Below are positions 26,719 to 35,339 of a DNA stretch of 64,000 nt, in pieces (the first letter of the stretch is position 1; every line of letters begins with the position of its first letter). The notes under the pieces were generated by a model. It was given only the letters and a program-made list of their open reading frames with translations, did not search any database and was not told the origin of the DNA. Location: contig CANLTZ010000002.1 of assembly GCA_947494145.1 (NCBI GenBank), positions 310,001 through 374,000 on the forward strand, given 5' to 3'. The position numbers and the translations under genes are program-made. The stretch is from an uncultured Jannaschia sp. GTDB taxonomy: Bacteria > Pseudomonadota > Alphaproteobacteria > Rhodobacterales > Rhodobacteraceae.

Positions 26719-27454
26719 CTTGACGGCTGGCGACCTGATCTGGGTCGCCAGTGTTGCGGTTCTGGCGGGACTGGTGCGCGGGTTTTCGGGTTTTGGAACT
26801 GCGCTGATCTACGTGCCCCTTGCCAGCTTGTCCCTGCCACCGCTTTGGGTGCTGGTGACGCTGACGGTGATGGACGTGATCGGCCCGCTCCCCAACGTCC
26901 CGCGCGCGCTCCGCGATGGAAAATTGCGCGACGTGGTGCTGCTCGGCGTCGTTGCCGCGCTGGCGCTTTTGCCGGGCCTTTGGGCGCTTGGGCGACTTGA
27001 CGACACGGGCTTTCGCTGGGTCGTGGCCGCGCTGTGTTTGGCCACTGTCGCGCTCATGGCGTCGGGCTGGCGTTGGACCGGGCGCATGTCGCCTCCGGTC
27101 ATCCTGGGTGTAGGCGCGACCTCGGGCTTCTTGGGCGGGCTTTCGGGCCTCGCCGGGCCGCCCGTCATCCTGACCTATATGGCCGCACCGCTGCCGGCGG
27201 CGGTGATCCGGGGGACAATCCTGCTCTATCTGGTGCTTTGGGATGTGATCTTCGGCACGGTCCTCTTCGCGCGCGGCTGGCTCGAATGGCCAATGCTGGC
27301 CCTTGGCGCGGGCCTTGCCGTGCCCTATCTCGCCGCCAACATGGTCGGCGCGCGGCTCTTTGATCCGACCCGGGAACGGTCCTATCGCCTCGTGGCCTAT
27401 GCCATCATCACGGGGGCCGGTCTCATGGCCCTCCCGATTTGGAGCTTGGGATGA
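26711..27454 (+). CDS. Sulfite exporter TauE/SafE-family permease (247 aa)
   Basis: A polytopic membrane protein with about seven or eight helices and the two-repeat TauE/SafE pattern (LVRGFSGFGTALIYVPLASL near the N-terminus, ATSGFLGGLSGLAGPPVI in the middle). Family members export sulfite, sulfoacetate or related anions, or have unknown cargo. The gene overlaps secF by 8 bp and the next gene by ATGA, so it is part of the sec operon at the translation level. A link to protein export is not established. Confidence 0.92.
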   Translation: MPDLTAGDLIWVASVAVLAGLVRGFSGFGTALIYVPLASLSLPPLWVLVTLTVMDVIGPLPNVPRALRDGKLRDVVLLGVVAALALLPGLWALGRLDDTGFRWVVAALCLATVALMASGWRWTGRMSPPVILGVGATSGFLGGLSGLAGPPVILTYMAAPLPAAVIRGTILLYLVLWDVIFGTVLFARGWLEWPMLALGAGLAVPYLAANMVGARLFDPTRERSYRLVAYAIITGAGLMALPIWSLG

Positions 27455-27807
27455 AACTGACAGAAGTCACATTCGACGATGCCCGCCCCTTCGACGGCTA
27501 TGGACCTGGCTTCTTCCGCATCGGCGGGGACGTCGTCGAAGGCGCCCTCATCCTGCATCCTGGGGCGCTGTCATCCTGGGGCGGGCTCAGCGATGTCGCG
27601 GCGCTTGCCGCCCTGGCCGAAGAGGTCGATGTCATCTTCATCGGCACCGGCGCCGAGATCGCCCATATCCCCGCAGACTTGCGCGCCGCCGTGGAAGATG
27701 CGGGCATGGGGGTCGAGGCGATGAACACCCCAGCGGCCTGCCGCACCTATAACGTATTGGTTGGCGAAGGCCGCCGCGTCGCTGCCGCCGTCCTGCCCGT
27801 GGCCTGA
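27451..27807 (+). CDS. Mth938/NDUFAF3-like domain protein (118 aa)
   Basis: A small cytoplasmic protein of the Mth938 (DUF498) family, related to mitochondrial complex I assembly factor NDUFAF3. Conserved features include GYGPGFFRIGGDVVEGALIL, the VIFIGTGAE turn and NTPAACRTYNVLVGEGRRVA near the end. The ATG at 27451 overlaps the TauE stop. In many alphaproteobacteria this gene follows secF, so the neighbourhood is conserved; its molecular role in bacteria is unknown. Confidence 0.9.
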   Translation: MKLTEVTFDDARPFDGYGPGFFRIGGDVVEGALILHPGALSSWGGLSDVAALAALAEEVDVIFIGTGAEIAHIPADLRAAVEDAGMGVEAMNTPAACRTYNVLVGEGRRVAAAVLPVA

Positions 27808-27812
27808 TCCCG

Positions 27813-28283
27813 TCAGCCGGCTGCGACCGGGTCCGCGGTGGGGAAGCCCATCCGCTGGAACGCGCCATCCAAGTCCTGCGGATCGGGGTCTGCGCCCGTG
27901 GGCCGCGTCTCTCCATTCTCGACCAAAGCTGTATCCAGGGCGTCATTCAGATCCGCCAACAGGGCCACGTCATCGGGGTCCGTGGGGTTCTGGGCGTCCA
28001 GCGAGTTGACGTATTCCGCAAAGAGCGCGCGATCTTCGGGTGATGCATTGCGCAGACCTTCCAAGGCCAGCGCATGTTCGTCGGGGAAGTTCGGGTTATA
28101 GCCGAAGGATGTCACGATCAGATCACCCTCAAGCTCGGTCGCGATGTTCCCGGAAAGATCGTCCAATCCGCTGCTGACCGATATGGCGATGGCAATCGCA
28201 AGACCCACGAGCGCTGCGGTCATCACAACCCAGTCGACGGTCACCGCGCCATCTTCTTGCCGCAAGAAATCTCGATCAACCAT
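27813..28283 (-). CDS. Flp-pilin-like single-helix protein (156 aa)
   Basis: The N-terminus resembles a Flp/Tad prepilin: a short charged leader with Glu (RQEDGAVTVDWVVMTAALVG) runs into one hydrophobic helix (about residues 14-36). The remaining 120 residues are acidic, with many Asp/Glu/Asn, and have no motif I know. It is much longer than a Flp pilin (50-70 aa) and could be a TadE/F-like pseudopilin or an unrelated anchored protein. ATG 28283 has AGGGGC upstream; an in-frame ATG at 28319 is possible. No tad genes are nearby. A palindrome lies just upstream. Confidence 0.65.
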   Translation of the reverse strand: MVDRDFLRQEDGAVTVDWVVMTAALVGLAIAIAISVSSGLDDLSGNIATELEGDLIVTSFGYNPNFPDEHALALEGLRNASPEDRALFAEYVNSLDAQNPTDPDDVALLADLNDALDTALVENGETRPTGADPDPQDLDGAFQRMGFPTADPVAAG

Positions 28284-28297
28284 CACGTTAGCCCCTG

Positions 28298-28312
28298 ATG
28301 ACGTTACGTCAT
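28298..28312 (-). promoter_or_regulatory. Perfect palindrome upstream of the pilin-like gene
   Basis: ATGACGT-T-ACGTCAT is a perfect 7+1+7 inverted repeat 15-29 bp before the likely start codon, in operator or promoter position. The regulator is unknown. Confidence 0.5.
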
Positions 28313-28340
28313 TTATCATGCGTCACGAATGAGGCAAAAA

Positions 28341-28362
28341 AGGGGCCGATCGTTTGGCCCCT
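28341..28362 (-). terminator. Rho-independent terminator of gloA
   Basis: On the minus strand AGGGGCC and GGCCCCT (7 bp, 8-nt loop) are followed by six T residues, about 30 bp after the gloA stop codon. Confidence 0.85.
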
Positions 28363-28390
28363 CGAAACGCGTTGTTTCCGCCGTCTGGTG

Positions 28391-28825
28391 TCACCAGTGG
28401 CCGGTGTTTTCCATGCTGGCCCAGGGCTCTTGCTTGGGCTTCGCGTCGCCTTTTTGCAGCAACTCGATCGAGATATTGTCGGGTGAACGCACGAAGGCCA
28501 TATGCCCGTCCCTCGGCGGCCGGTTGATGGTCACGCCGTTATCCATCAGGTGCTGGCACGTCGCATAGATGTCATCCACCCGATAGGCCAGATGCCCGAA
28601 ATGCCGGCTGTCCGACGGCAAGCCGTCATCGCCATCCCAGTTATAGGTCAGTTCCACATCGGCGGTGCCGTCTTGGCGGTCCGGCGGAGACAGGAAGACC
28701 AGCGTGAAACGCCCGCCTTCGTTCTCCATCCGCCGCCGCTCCACCAGACCCAGCAGCTTGTAGAACGCGATTGAGTCATCCAGATCCTTCACCCGAACCA
28801 TGGTGTGCAGAAATTCGATGGACAT
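28391..28825 (-). CDS. gloA: Lactoylglutathione lyase, glyoxalase I (144 aa)
   Basis: Glyoxalase I converts the hemithioacetal of methylglyoxal and glutathione to lactoylglutathione. The two betaalphabeta modules carry metal-ligand segments FLHTMVRVKDLDDSI (His), the Glu after RRRMENEGGRFTLVFL, SRHFGHLAYRVDD (His) and NISIELLQKG (Glu). The start MSIEFLHTM at 28825 matches the family; an upstream extension of 49 codons does not. Glutathione reductase (gor) is also in the window. It is followed by a clear terminator. Confidence 0.94.
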   Translation of the reverse strand: MSIEFLHTMVRVKDLDDSIAFYKLLGLVERRRMENEGGRFTLVFLSPPDRQDGTADVELTYNWDGDDGLPSDSRHFGHLAYRVDDIYATCQHLMDNGVTINRPPRDGHMAFVRSPDNISIELLQKGDAKPKQEPWASMENTGHW

Positions 28826-29376
28826 GGGGCATCTCCCTGATTGGCTGTCTGGCGCGATCCTAACGGCTTCGGCCCCAGGGGCCAGGGCGGATCCGCCGAT
28901 ACCACCCATTGACCGACCCGACAGGTCAGATACGCTCGGCGCGTTTGCCGAGAGGGAGGGACTGCCCCTCACCAGGACCGGTCAAAGGTAACATCCCAGC
29001 TTCCCCCTGGGGCCGGAATTAAGCCGGCAGTGCTCTGGTCCATGGACGGGCTGCCCACCGGCCCGGCGATCTGGGTGTCGTTGGTGCGAAGCTCGGGGCT
29101 TCTGCGGATACTCTGGTGACAAAGCGCACAGCCAGGCGGTCTGATCGCCGAACCGCGGCCCACCGATGGACTGGCTTACATCCAGACCGGCAACCATCTG
29201 CAGGCCGGGGAAGCTGCGCCAGCCTATCACACATATCGTGCGACCGGTCGCGACCGCGTCCACACCACACCTGCCTCCTCCAACCCACCCAACCAAACCA
29301 CACACCGCATGTTGCGTCTCAGGACCCGAACGGTGCAACCTGTCGTGGTTTCCGAATCCGTCTGACAGGTCCCTCC
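28826..29376. other. 551-bp region without a supported gene
   Basis: Between gloA and thyX no gene can be supported with confidence. On the minus strand at about 28969-29230 two overlapping frames each show protein-like segments ([18 protein letters not shown] in one frame, [13 protein letters not shown] and APGGSWDVTFDRSW in the other), as if a frameshift had broken a small gene. Third-position G+C there is lower than in the neighbours. This may be a gene remnant or chance. The thyX promoter must lie near 29300-29370. Confidence 0.3.
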
Positions 29377-30282
29377 ATGCCCCTCACCCCCGAGCAACAG
29401 GCCGAAATCGACGCCCTTCGCGGCGCGGCTCAGCCGACCCTCCGCGCCACCGCCCCGGGGATGGAGGCGCATCTCCACAAGGCCCACACCGTTCTGGACC
29501 ACGGCTTCATCCGCGTGATCGACTACATGGGTGACGATGCCGCCATCACCCAGGCCGCGCGGGTCAGCTACGGGAAGGGCACCAAATCGGTGTCGAACGA
29601 CGAAGGGCTGATCCGCTACCTGATGCGCCACTGGCATTCGACCCCGTTTGAGATGTGCGAGATCAAGCTGCACGTGAAGCTGCCGGTCTTTGTGGCCCGC
29701 CAATGGATCAGGCACCGCACGGCAAATGTGAATGAGTATTCCGCCCGCTATTCGATCTTGGATCGCGAATTCTACATCCCCGCGGCCGAGGACTTGGCCG
29801 CGCAATCCACGACCAACAACCAGGGCCGGGGCGAGGCGCTGAGCGGTGAGGAGGTCGCGCGCGTTCTCGATTGGTTGCGCGACGATTCAACCCGCGCCTA
29901 CGACCATTACGAGGCGATGATCTCGGACGAGGGCCAACAGGGTCTGGCCCGCGAACTAGCCCGCATGAACCTGCCGGCGAATATCTATACCCAATGGTAC
30001 TGGAAAGTGGACCTCCACAACCTGTTTCACTTCCTCCGCCTGCGCGCCGACGCCCACGCCCAGATGGAGATTCGAGTCTACGCCGAAAAGCTTTGCGAAA
30101 TCGTAAAGGACTGGGTGCCTTTTGCTTACGGGGCGTTCGAGGATTACCGGCTTGGCGGGGCGCAATTGTCGGCGCGCGGGGTGGAGTGCGTCCGCCGGAT
30201 GCTGGCGGGGGAAGAGGTGACGCAAGAGAATTCGGGAATGTCGAAGGGGGAATGGCGGGAGTTTGTGGGGGTTGTTGGGTGA
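29377..30282 (+). CDS. thyX: Flavin-dependent thymidylate synthase ThyX (301 aa)
   Basis: Makes dTMP from dUMP using methylenetetrahydrofolate, FAD and NADPH. The ThyX signature is present as [14 protein letters not shown] (RHRxxSxNExSxRY type, with Asn in place of the first Ser), and the dUMP/FAD site includes [31 protein letters not shown] at 29377 is chosen as start; the frame is open upstream but not homologous. The C-terminus ends in [11 protein letters not shown] and its TGA is shared with a GTG start of the next gene. thyA is not seen in this window. Confidence 0.96.
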   Translation: MPLTPEQQAEIDALRGAAQPTLRATAPGMEAHLHKAHTVLDHGFIRVIDYMGDDAAITQAARVSYGKGTKSVSNDEGLIRYLMRHWHSTPFEMCEIKLHVKLPVFVARQWIRHRTANVNEYSARYSILDREFYIPAAEDLAAQSTTNNQGRGEALSGEEVARVLDWLRDDSTRAYDHYEAMISDEGQQGLARELARMNLPANIYTQWYWKVDLHNLFHFLRLRADAHAQMEIRVYAEKLCEIVKDWVPFAYGAFEDYRLGGAQLSARGVECVRRMLAGEEVTQENSGMSKGEWREFVGVVG

Positions 30283-31547
30283 GTGAATTCTTAGAATTGG
30301 ATCGAGCAGAATTCCGAGCTCTAAAAAGGCAATTTGTCCACCCAGCGAAGGAAGTTTCTCATCCAACGCAATTAGTTGGTCGTGACCGCGAGCTTCGTCT
30401 TGTAGAGCATGGCTTCGAACGTGACGGCGCCCATATTTTTATTTGGGGTAGGCGGGGCGTGGGGAAAACATCTCTGGCTCACTCTGCAATTGCAGAACAC
30501 AATGACTTGGTGGTTTCCGGGCCTGCAATCGGATGTGAACCTGCGTCCACTGTGAAACAAATACTAGGTGACATTATTCGCCGTGCGGTGAGGAAGGATT
30601 CGGGGCTACTACAGAAAGATGGTTTGCGGCTGAAGCTTGGAGCTTTTGGGCAATCGCTTGAGAAGGGATGGACAGGTGGTCATCACGAAGTTCCTATCGA
30701 AACGGTGAATCAGGCTTCTGACGTGCTGCACGAAATTTTCGTTTCGGACTACGAAACTCACAGATCGACCGCTGTTATAATTGACGAGTTTGACCAGTTG
30801 GGGCGTCAAGACACTGTTGCTTTCCTTACCGCACTGGCAAAGCAGATGTCGGTCGATGATGTTAAGGTGAAGCTCATTTTTTGTGGAGTTGCTTCCGACC
30901 TTGAAGCATTGATTGGCTCCCATGAGTCCGTAGGGCGCTATATCGCGGCGGTTAAGCTCGAAGTTCTGCCTGATGACAAGATATGGGACATAGTTCGCAA
31001 CATTTTTTGTGAGTTTCATCTCGAAGTTCCGCGAGGGCAATTAGTTCGGATTGGGCAAGTCGCTTGCGGATATCCAACATTTGCTCATCTCATATCAGAC
31101 GAGATTTTGAACGTTGCTTTCGAGCAAGGGTTCGGAGAGCGAGCTGTATCACAAGAGATATTCGACGAAGCAATGCGTCGATCAGCGGCTAGTGCGGCTA
31201 CGCACCTACAGGGTGCCTACGAACGGGCAACAATGAAGGGCACTGATAGGTATGTAGAAGTCCTTTGGGCTGTATCCAATGGACCGCACATACAGGAGCG
31301 GCAATATAAAGACGTTCGAGAGGATTATTTAAGAATTATGGGCGATCGAAGTGATCGTGACACAATTGAAAAAGACGCGACTTTTCGAAATCATGTCAAT
31401 GCTCTGTGTGCTGATAGCCACGGTTCCGTGTTAATACGCCCTCGCGCGGGCTGGTATCGATTTAAGGATCCAATGTTTAGGGGCTATGTCCGCATGCTTG
31501 CATATAATGCGGGTGTGGAATTAGGCGACGAGAGTTTTGCTCGTTAG
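30279..31547 (+). CDS. AAA/STAND-like P-loop ATPase, low G+C (422 aa)
   Basis: A soluble ATPase of unknown role. An N-terminal [12 protein letters not shown] motif, typical of Orc1/Cdc6- and STAND-type ATPases, is followed by Walker [10 protein letters not shown] (57-65), Walker B VIIDEFD (D169, E170) and a sensor-1-like FCGVAS. The last 100 or so residues look like a winged helix ([20 protein letters not shown]). There is no membrane helix. The GTG start overlaps the thyX stop (GTGA). G+C is about 47%, against about 64% around it, and codon use is clearly different, so the gene was probably acquired. It resembles stand-alone defence or replication-associated ATPases, but no effector domain is evident. 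Confidence 0.8.
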   Translation: MSEFLELDRAEFRALKRQFVHPAKEVSHPTQLVGRDRELRLVEHGFERDGAHIFIWGRRGVGKTSLAHSAIAEHNDLVVSGPAIGCEPASTVKQILGDIIRRAVRKDSGLLQKDGLRLKLGAFGQSLEKGWTGGHHEVPIETVNQASDVLHEIFVSDYETHRSTAVIIDEFDQLGRQDTVAFLTALAKQMSVDDVKVKLIFCGVASDLEALIGSHESVGRYIAAVKLEVLPDDKIWDIVRNIFCEFHLEVPRGQLVRIGQVACGYPTFAHLISDEILNVAFEQGFGERAVSQEIFDEAMRRSAASAATHLQGAYERATMKGTDRYVEVLWAVSNGPHIQERQYKDVREDYLRIMGDRSDRDTIEKDATFRNHVNALCADSHGSVLIRPRAGWYRFKDPMFRGYVRMLAYNAGVELGDESFAR

Positions 31548-31562
31548 CCAGGCTTAGCAAGC

Positions 31563-31583
31563 GTAGGGCGGGTGAAACCCACC
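31563..31583. repeat. REP-like palindromic repeat, copy 1
   Basis: Begins GTAGGGCGGGTGAAACCCAC. It contains a GGGTgaaACCC-type hairpin and lies 15 bp after the ATPase stop codon. A second copy lies 300 bp on. Confidence 0.65.
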
Positions 31584-31859
31584 ACCTAACCGAATCTCCC
31601 ACTATCACGAACCGTACCAACTCACCCCGGCACGGAATCAAGGGCGTCAGCCCGCCGTGCCAGCGCGTTCGTCGGGCTTTCGCCGCGCCACTGGCGCGAC
31701 GGTCCCTCCTCACCGGCCCCATGGGCCGACGCTCTTGCAACAGCACCAAGACGCGGCACGGTCGTGCGGATGTGGCCAGCATAAATCGCCCCGCGTCACC
31801 GTCGCGGCGCCGCCCCCCGGTCCGGTGATGGCACGGCTCCGCGCGACGCATCAGAGGGG

Positions 31860-31924
31860 GTAGGGCGGGTGAAAACCCACCGCCGGGCCTCCAACCGCGC
31901 ATGGTTGGTTGTCACCCACCCTAC
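31860..31924. repeat. 65-bp palindromic element (REP/MITE-like)
   Basis: The ends GTAGGGCGGGTG and CACCCACCCTAC are inverted repeats with one mismatch, each extended by a small hairpin. The centre holds CCAACC-gcgcat-GGTTGG (31891-31908), so the whole element can fold as nested stem-loops. GTAGGGTGGGT-type palindromes are common interspersed repeats in proteobacteria. No RAYT-type transposase is in the window. Confidence 0.6.
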
Positions 31925-32009
31925 CGGTGTCTGTTGACGTCTTCTCACAGGCCAACGCACCGATTGTCTTGCCGGTTTCTTCCTTCGCTCGTCGGGTCCT
32001 TCGTCACCT

Positions 32010-33290
32010 TCAGCGCCGGATCCGGTCCGAGATCGCAGCGACCAGCATCCCTGCCTGCGCCCCCCACGGGCCCAGCCATCGCCCGCCGGGCAGGGCGGGC
32101 ACCGGCAGGCTGGTGAGGAGGTCGAAGCGCGACCGCTCCCCCAAAAGCGCCTCGACCATCACTTGCCCGAACAGGCCCGACAGCGCGAGCCCGTGGCCGG
32201 AATAGCCCCCGGCGGAAAATACGCCTGGCGCGACCTCGGCCAGATAGGGCAGGCGCGTTGCGGTGATGGCCAAGGTGCCGCCCCAGGCATAGTCGAAGCC
32301 CACATCGGCCAGGTTGGGGTAAACGCGCGCCAGGTTGGTGCGGATTTTCCGTTCGATATCAGCAGGAAAGCGCTTCCCGTAGCTTTCGCCGCCACCATAG
32401 ACGAGGCGGCCATCGCGGCTTTGCCACCAGTAATTGACCACGGCGCGGTCATCGGCGACGGCAATCGGGTCTGGCATGGGCGGGGCGGTCAGGGGCTCGG
32501 TCACGGCGATGTAGTTGTTCAGGGGCAAAACGCGGGCACCGGTTTTCGAAGCGAGATCAGATGCGTAGCCGTTGGTGGCGTGGATGACGAAGCGTGCGTC
32601 GACCCGGCCGTGGCGCGTGCGCACGGGCGGCCCGAGTGAGGTCACTTCGGACCGCTCGTGAATAACCGCACCTGCCGCGCGGGCCGCTTGGGCGAGCCCC
32701 AAGACATAGGCCAGCGGGTTGCAGAACCCTGCGGACATATCCAGGAGCCCGCCCGCATAGCGCGACGTCCCGATACGGTCGGAAAGGGCTGCGCGGTCCA
32801 GGCTGGCATAGGTCTCCGGCTCCGCCCTGGCGGCCTTCGCGAACGCCGCCCGTTCCCGCGGATCTTGGCTTAGGTGCAAGATGCCGGGGCGATAATCGGC
32901 TTCTGGCGCATGTTCGGAAATAAGTCGACGTGTCAGGGCTTTGGCATCTTCAGCCAGGGTCCAGAGGCTATCGGCTTTTTCCCTGCCCAGGCGGGACGCC
33001 AGCTTCTTATGGTCCCAGTTAAATCCCGAGCCGATCTGCCCACCATTGCGCCCCGATGCGCCCCAGCCAACCCGTTGGGCATCCAGCACAATCACCGACA
33101 TCCCCGCCTGCGCGGCATGGAGCGCGGCGGACAATCCCGTGATCCCCGCGCCCACCACGCAAAGGTCCGCCTCTGCCGCGCCGCGCAGGGGCGGGCAAGG
33201 GGCCGGCAGGTCCAGCCCCTCGGCATAGAAGGTCCGGGGCCACGTGCCCGCATCGCCATTGGCGTGCAGCCAGGACACCCCGGGCGGCAT
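32010..33290 (-). CDS. FAD-dependent amine oxidoreductase, PuuB-like (426 aa)
   Basis: A DAO-family flavoprotein close to gamma-glutamylputrescine oxidase. The FAD-binding motif is CVVGAGITGLSAALHAAQAG, followed by the subgroup hallmark RVGWGASGRNGGQIGSGF, and the C-terminal flavin segment contains GYSGHGLALSGLFGQ. It would oxidise a gamma-glutamylated amine to the aldehyde with release of hydrogen peroxide and ammonia. Its start overlaps the upstream glutamine-synthetase-like gene by one base (TGATG), supporting a Puu-type pathway. The real amine is unknown. Confidence 0.88.
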   Translation of the reverse strand: MPPGVSWLHANGDAGTWPRTFYAEGLDLPAPCPPLRGAAEADLCVVGAGITGLSAALHAAQAGMSVIVLDAQRVGWGASGRNGGQIGSGFNWDHKKLASRLGREKADSLWTLAEDAKALTRRLISEHAPEADYRPGILHLSQDPRERAAFAKAARAEPETYASLDRAALSDRIGTSRYAGGLLDMSAGFCNPLAYVLGLAQAARAAGAVIHERSEVTSLGPPVRTRHGRVDARFVIHATNGYASDLASKTGARVLPLNNYIAVTEPLTAPPMPDPIAVADDRAVVNYWWQSRDGRLVYGGGESYGKRFPADIERKIRTNLARVYPNLADVGFDYAWGGTLAITATRLPYLAEVAPGVFSAGGYSGHGLALSGLFGQVMVEALLGERSRFDLLTSLPVPALPGGRWLGPWGAQAGMLVAAISDRIRR

Positions 33291-34651
33291 CAGACGTTCA
33301 GCAGCAGGTGCTCCCGCTCCCACGGGGAGATGACTTGCAGAAAAGCACCGTATTCCAGACGCTTAACAGCTCCATAGACCTGCGCGAAACGGGGATGAAG
33401 TACCTCGTGGATTTCGTGCGCCTCGTCGAACAGGTCCAGCGCCGTAGACAGATCCCGCGGAATTCCATCGGCGGAATCGTAGGCGTCGCCGGTGAATTGC
33501 GGCGCCGGGTCGATGCGGTTGACGAGCCCTAGATAGCCGCAGGCCAGCGATGCTGCGATGCCCAGATAGGGGTTGCAATCCATGCCCGCGATACGGTTTT
33601 CGATGCGCTTGGCCTCGGGCTCCGACACCGGGACGCGCAGCCCTGTCGTCCGATTGTCGCGTCCCCATTCAAGGTTAATGGGGGCGGCGAAATCCCGGAC
33701 ATAGCGCCGGTATGAGTTCACGTAGGGCGCAAGCAGCGCGATCACCTCGGGCAGGTGCCGCTGCATGCCGCCGATAAAGTGGAGGAAGTCTGGGCTTTCG
33801 GTGCCGTCGCCCGCGTCGAACAGGTTCTGGCCTGTGGCGTTGTCCAAGACCGAATGGTGCATATGCATGGCCGAGCCCGGCTCATCCTCGATTGGTTTGG
33901 CCATGAAGGTGGCGTAGCAATCGTGGCGCAATGCTGCTTCGCGGATCAGGCGTTTGAAGTAGAAGATTTCATCGGCCAGTTTGACGGGGTCGCCGTGGCG
34001 CAAGTTCATCTCTACCTGGCCCGACCCGCCTTCCTGCAGGATGCCGTCGATCTCTAGCCCCATGGCCTCGGCGAAGTCGTAGATGTCATCGATGACGGGC
34101 CCGTACTCATCCACCGCGCTCATGGAATAAGCTTGGCGCCCCGCTGCCCGGCGGCCCGAGCGGCCCATGGGCGGCAGCACCGGCTGGGTGGGGTCGGTGT
34201 TGCGCGCGACCAGATAGAACTCCATCTCGGGCGCGACCACCGGTGTCCATCCGCGCGCGCGGTAGAGCGACACGACGCGGCGCAGCACATTGCGGGGCGC
34301 GATGGGCATGGGGCTGCCATCCTGGTCGTGCATGTCGTGGATCACTTGCATCGTCCAATCGGCGGTCCAGGGGGCGGCGCAGGCGGTGCTGAAATCGGGG
34401 CGCAGAACCATGTCCGGTTCCAGAAAGGGCGCGTCGCCATCCTGGGCCCAATCGCCAGTAATGGTCTGCTGAAAGATCGAGTTGGGCAGGTAGAAATGGG
34501 TTTGTTTCGCGAATTTGGCCGCAGGCATGGCCTTGCCGCGGGCGATGCCTGACAGGTCCGCCACGATGCATTCCACTTCGTCCAAGCGGCGCCCTTCCAG
34601 GTAAGCGCGGGCATGGTCGGACGCCTGGGATAGCCAATCAGGTTGGGACAT
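33290..34651 (-). CDS. Glutamine synthetase family, gamma-glutamylpolyamine synthetase-like (453 aa)
   Basis: A type-I glutamine-synthetase-fold ligase of the PuuA/GlnA3 group, which uses ATP to join glutamate to an amine. Motifs are GSGQVEMNLRHGDPVKLADE and FMAKPIEDEPGSAMHMHHS (metal and ATP/glutamate sites), then NRTTGLRVPVSEPEAKRIEN. The adenylylation tyrosine region of housekeeping GlnA is not evident. It is translated between the amidotransferase gene (14-bp overlap) and the oxidase gene (1-bp overlap), so the three enzymes form one unit. A second, divergent paralogue lies at 36070. Confidence 0.9.
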   Translation of the reverse strand: MSQPDWLSQASDHARAYLEGRRLDEVECIVADLSGIARGKAMPAAKFAKQTHFYLPNSIFQQTITGDWAQDGDAPFLEPDMVLRPDFSTACAAPWTADWTMQVIHDMHDQDGSPMPIAPRNVLRRVVSLYRARGWTPVVAPEMEFYLVARNTDPTQPVLPPMGRSGRRAAGRQAYSMSAVDEYGPVIDDIYDFAEAMGLEIDGILQEGGSGQVEMNLRHGDPVKLADEIFYFKRLIREAALRHDCYATFMAKPIEDEPGSAMHMHHSVLDNATGQNLFDAGDGTESPDFLHFIGGMQRHLPEVIALLAPYVNSYRRYVRDFAAPINLEWGRDNRTTGLRVPVSEPEAKRIENRIAGMDCNPYLGIAASLACGYLGLVNRIDPAPQFTGDAYDSADGIPRDLSTALDLFDEAHEIHEVLHPRFAQVYGAVKRLEYGAFLQVISPWEREHLLLNV

Positions 34652-35339
34652 GGATCATCCGTTCGTGGAAGAAAGCACCGATGGCCCGGGCCATGCGCGT
34701 TCTATCCGTCTCGATGGACCCTGCGGCCTGCATGGCAGCGTTCATTAGATCGTCGGGATAGGTGCCGGTGCCGCGCCGCGTTTCGACCATGCTGGAGATG
34801 ATATCATCGTCGAATTCGGGGTGTGGTTGAATGGTCAGCGCGTGCTGACCATAAGCAAGAAACGCATTCGCACAGAACGGACTTTGGCCGACCGGCGCGG
34901 CGCCCGGCGGCAATTCTACGACCTGATCCTGGTGCCATGCATTCAGCGTCAGCGCGTGCCCATCAGCCAGGGCATAATCGTGGCGCCCAAGCGCCCAGCC
35001 GCCATCGAACTTGACGACCTTGCCGCCCAAGGCTTGCGCGATGATCTGGTGGCCAAAACAGATGCCTACCAGAGGCTTGTCGGCAGCATAGACGTCGCGG
35101 ATGAACGCTTCGAGCGGCTGGATGAATGCGTGGTTTTCATAGGCCCCATGTTTCGAGCCCGTGATGAGCCACCCATCTGCCGCGTCGGCACTGGTCGGGA
35201 AAACCATGTTTTCCACATCCCAAACCGCGAAATCAAAGCCTTGGCCAGCAAGCAGATTGGCAAACATCGTGTCGAAATCGCCGTGTCGTTCGGCAATCGC
35301 GGGCGCGGTGTGCCCCGCCATGAGAATTCCGATTTTCAT
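34638..35339 (-). CDS. Class-I glutamine amidotransferase-like hydrolase (233 aa)
   Basis: A stand-alone GATase1 domain with catalytic C94 (GICFGHQ), H173 and E175 (HPEF). In this context it probably hydrolyses a gamma-glutamyl bond, like PuuD, releasing glutamate from a gamma-glutamylated product. The sequence is closer to the GMP-synthase-like GATase1 group than to the PuuD/peptidase C26 type, so functional analogy rather than orthology is suggested. It is the first gene of the three-gene minus-strand unit and overlaps the ligase gene by 14 bp. Confidence 0.87.
   Translation of the reverse strand: MKIGILMAGHTAPAIAERHGDFDTMFANLLAGQGFDFAVWDVENMVFPTSADAADGWLITGSKHGAYENHAFIQPLEAFIRDVYAADKPLVGICFGHQIIAQALGGKVVKFDGGWALGRHDYALADGHALTLNAWHQDQVVELPPGAAPVGQSPFCANAFLAYGQHALTIQPHPEFDDDIISSMVETRRGTGTYPDDLMNAAMQAAGSIETDRTRMARAIGAFFHERMIHVPT

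Larger units (their letters stand above)
31548..32009. other. 462-bp region without a supported gene, bearing repeats
   Basis: No protein or RNA gene is supported between the ATPase and the oxidoreductase gene. Repeat copies are at 31563, 31860 and (inverted) 31907-31924. The stretch 31640-31850 is high-G+C with no recognisable motif; the open frames on both strands lack family resemblance. Confidence 0.5.

Noticed and set aside
28969-29163. CALCH motif as a cytochrome c heme site
   Set aside because: The frame is short, has no signal peptide and no axial-ligand context; most likely chance.
31477-31902. 141-codon minus-strand frame between ATPase and oxidoreductase
   Set aside because: It runs through the palindromic repeats and into the ATPase gene, and its Arg/Gly/Pro-rich translation has no motif.
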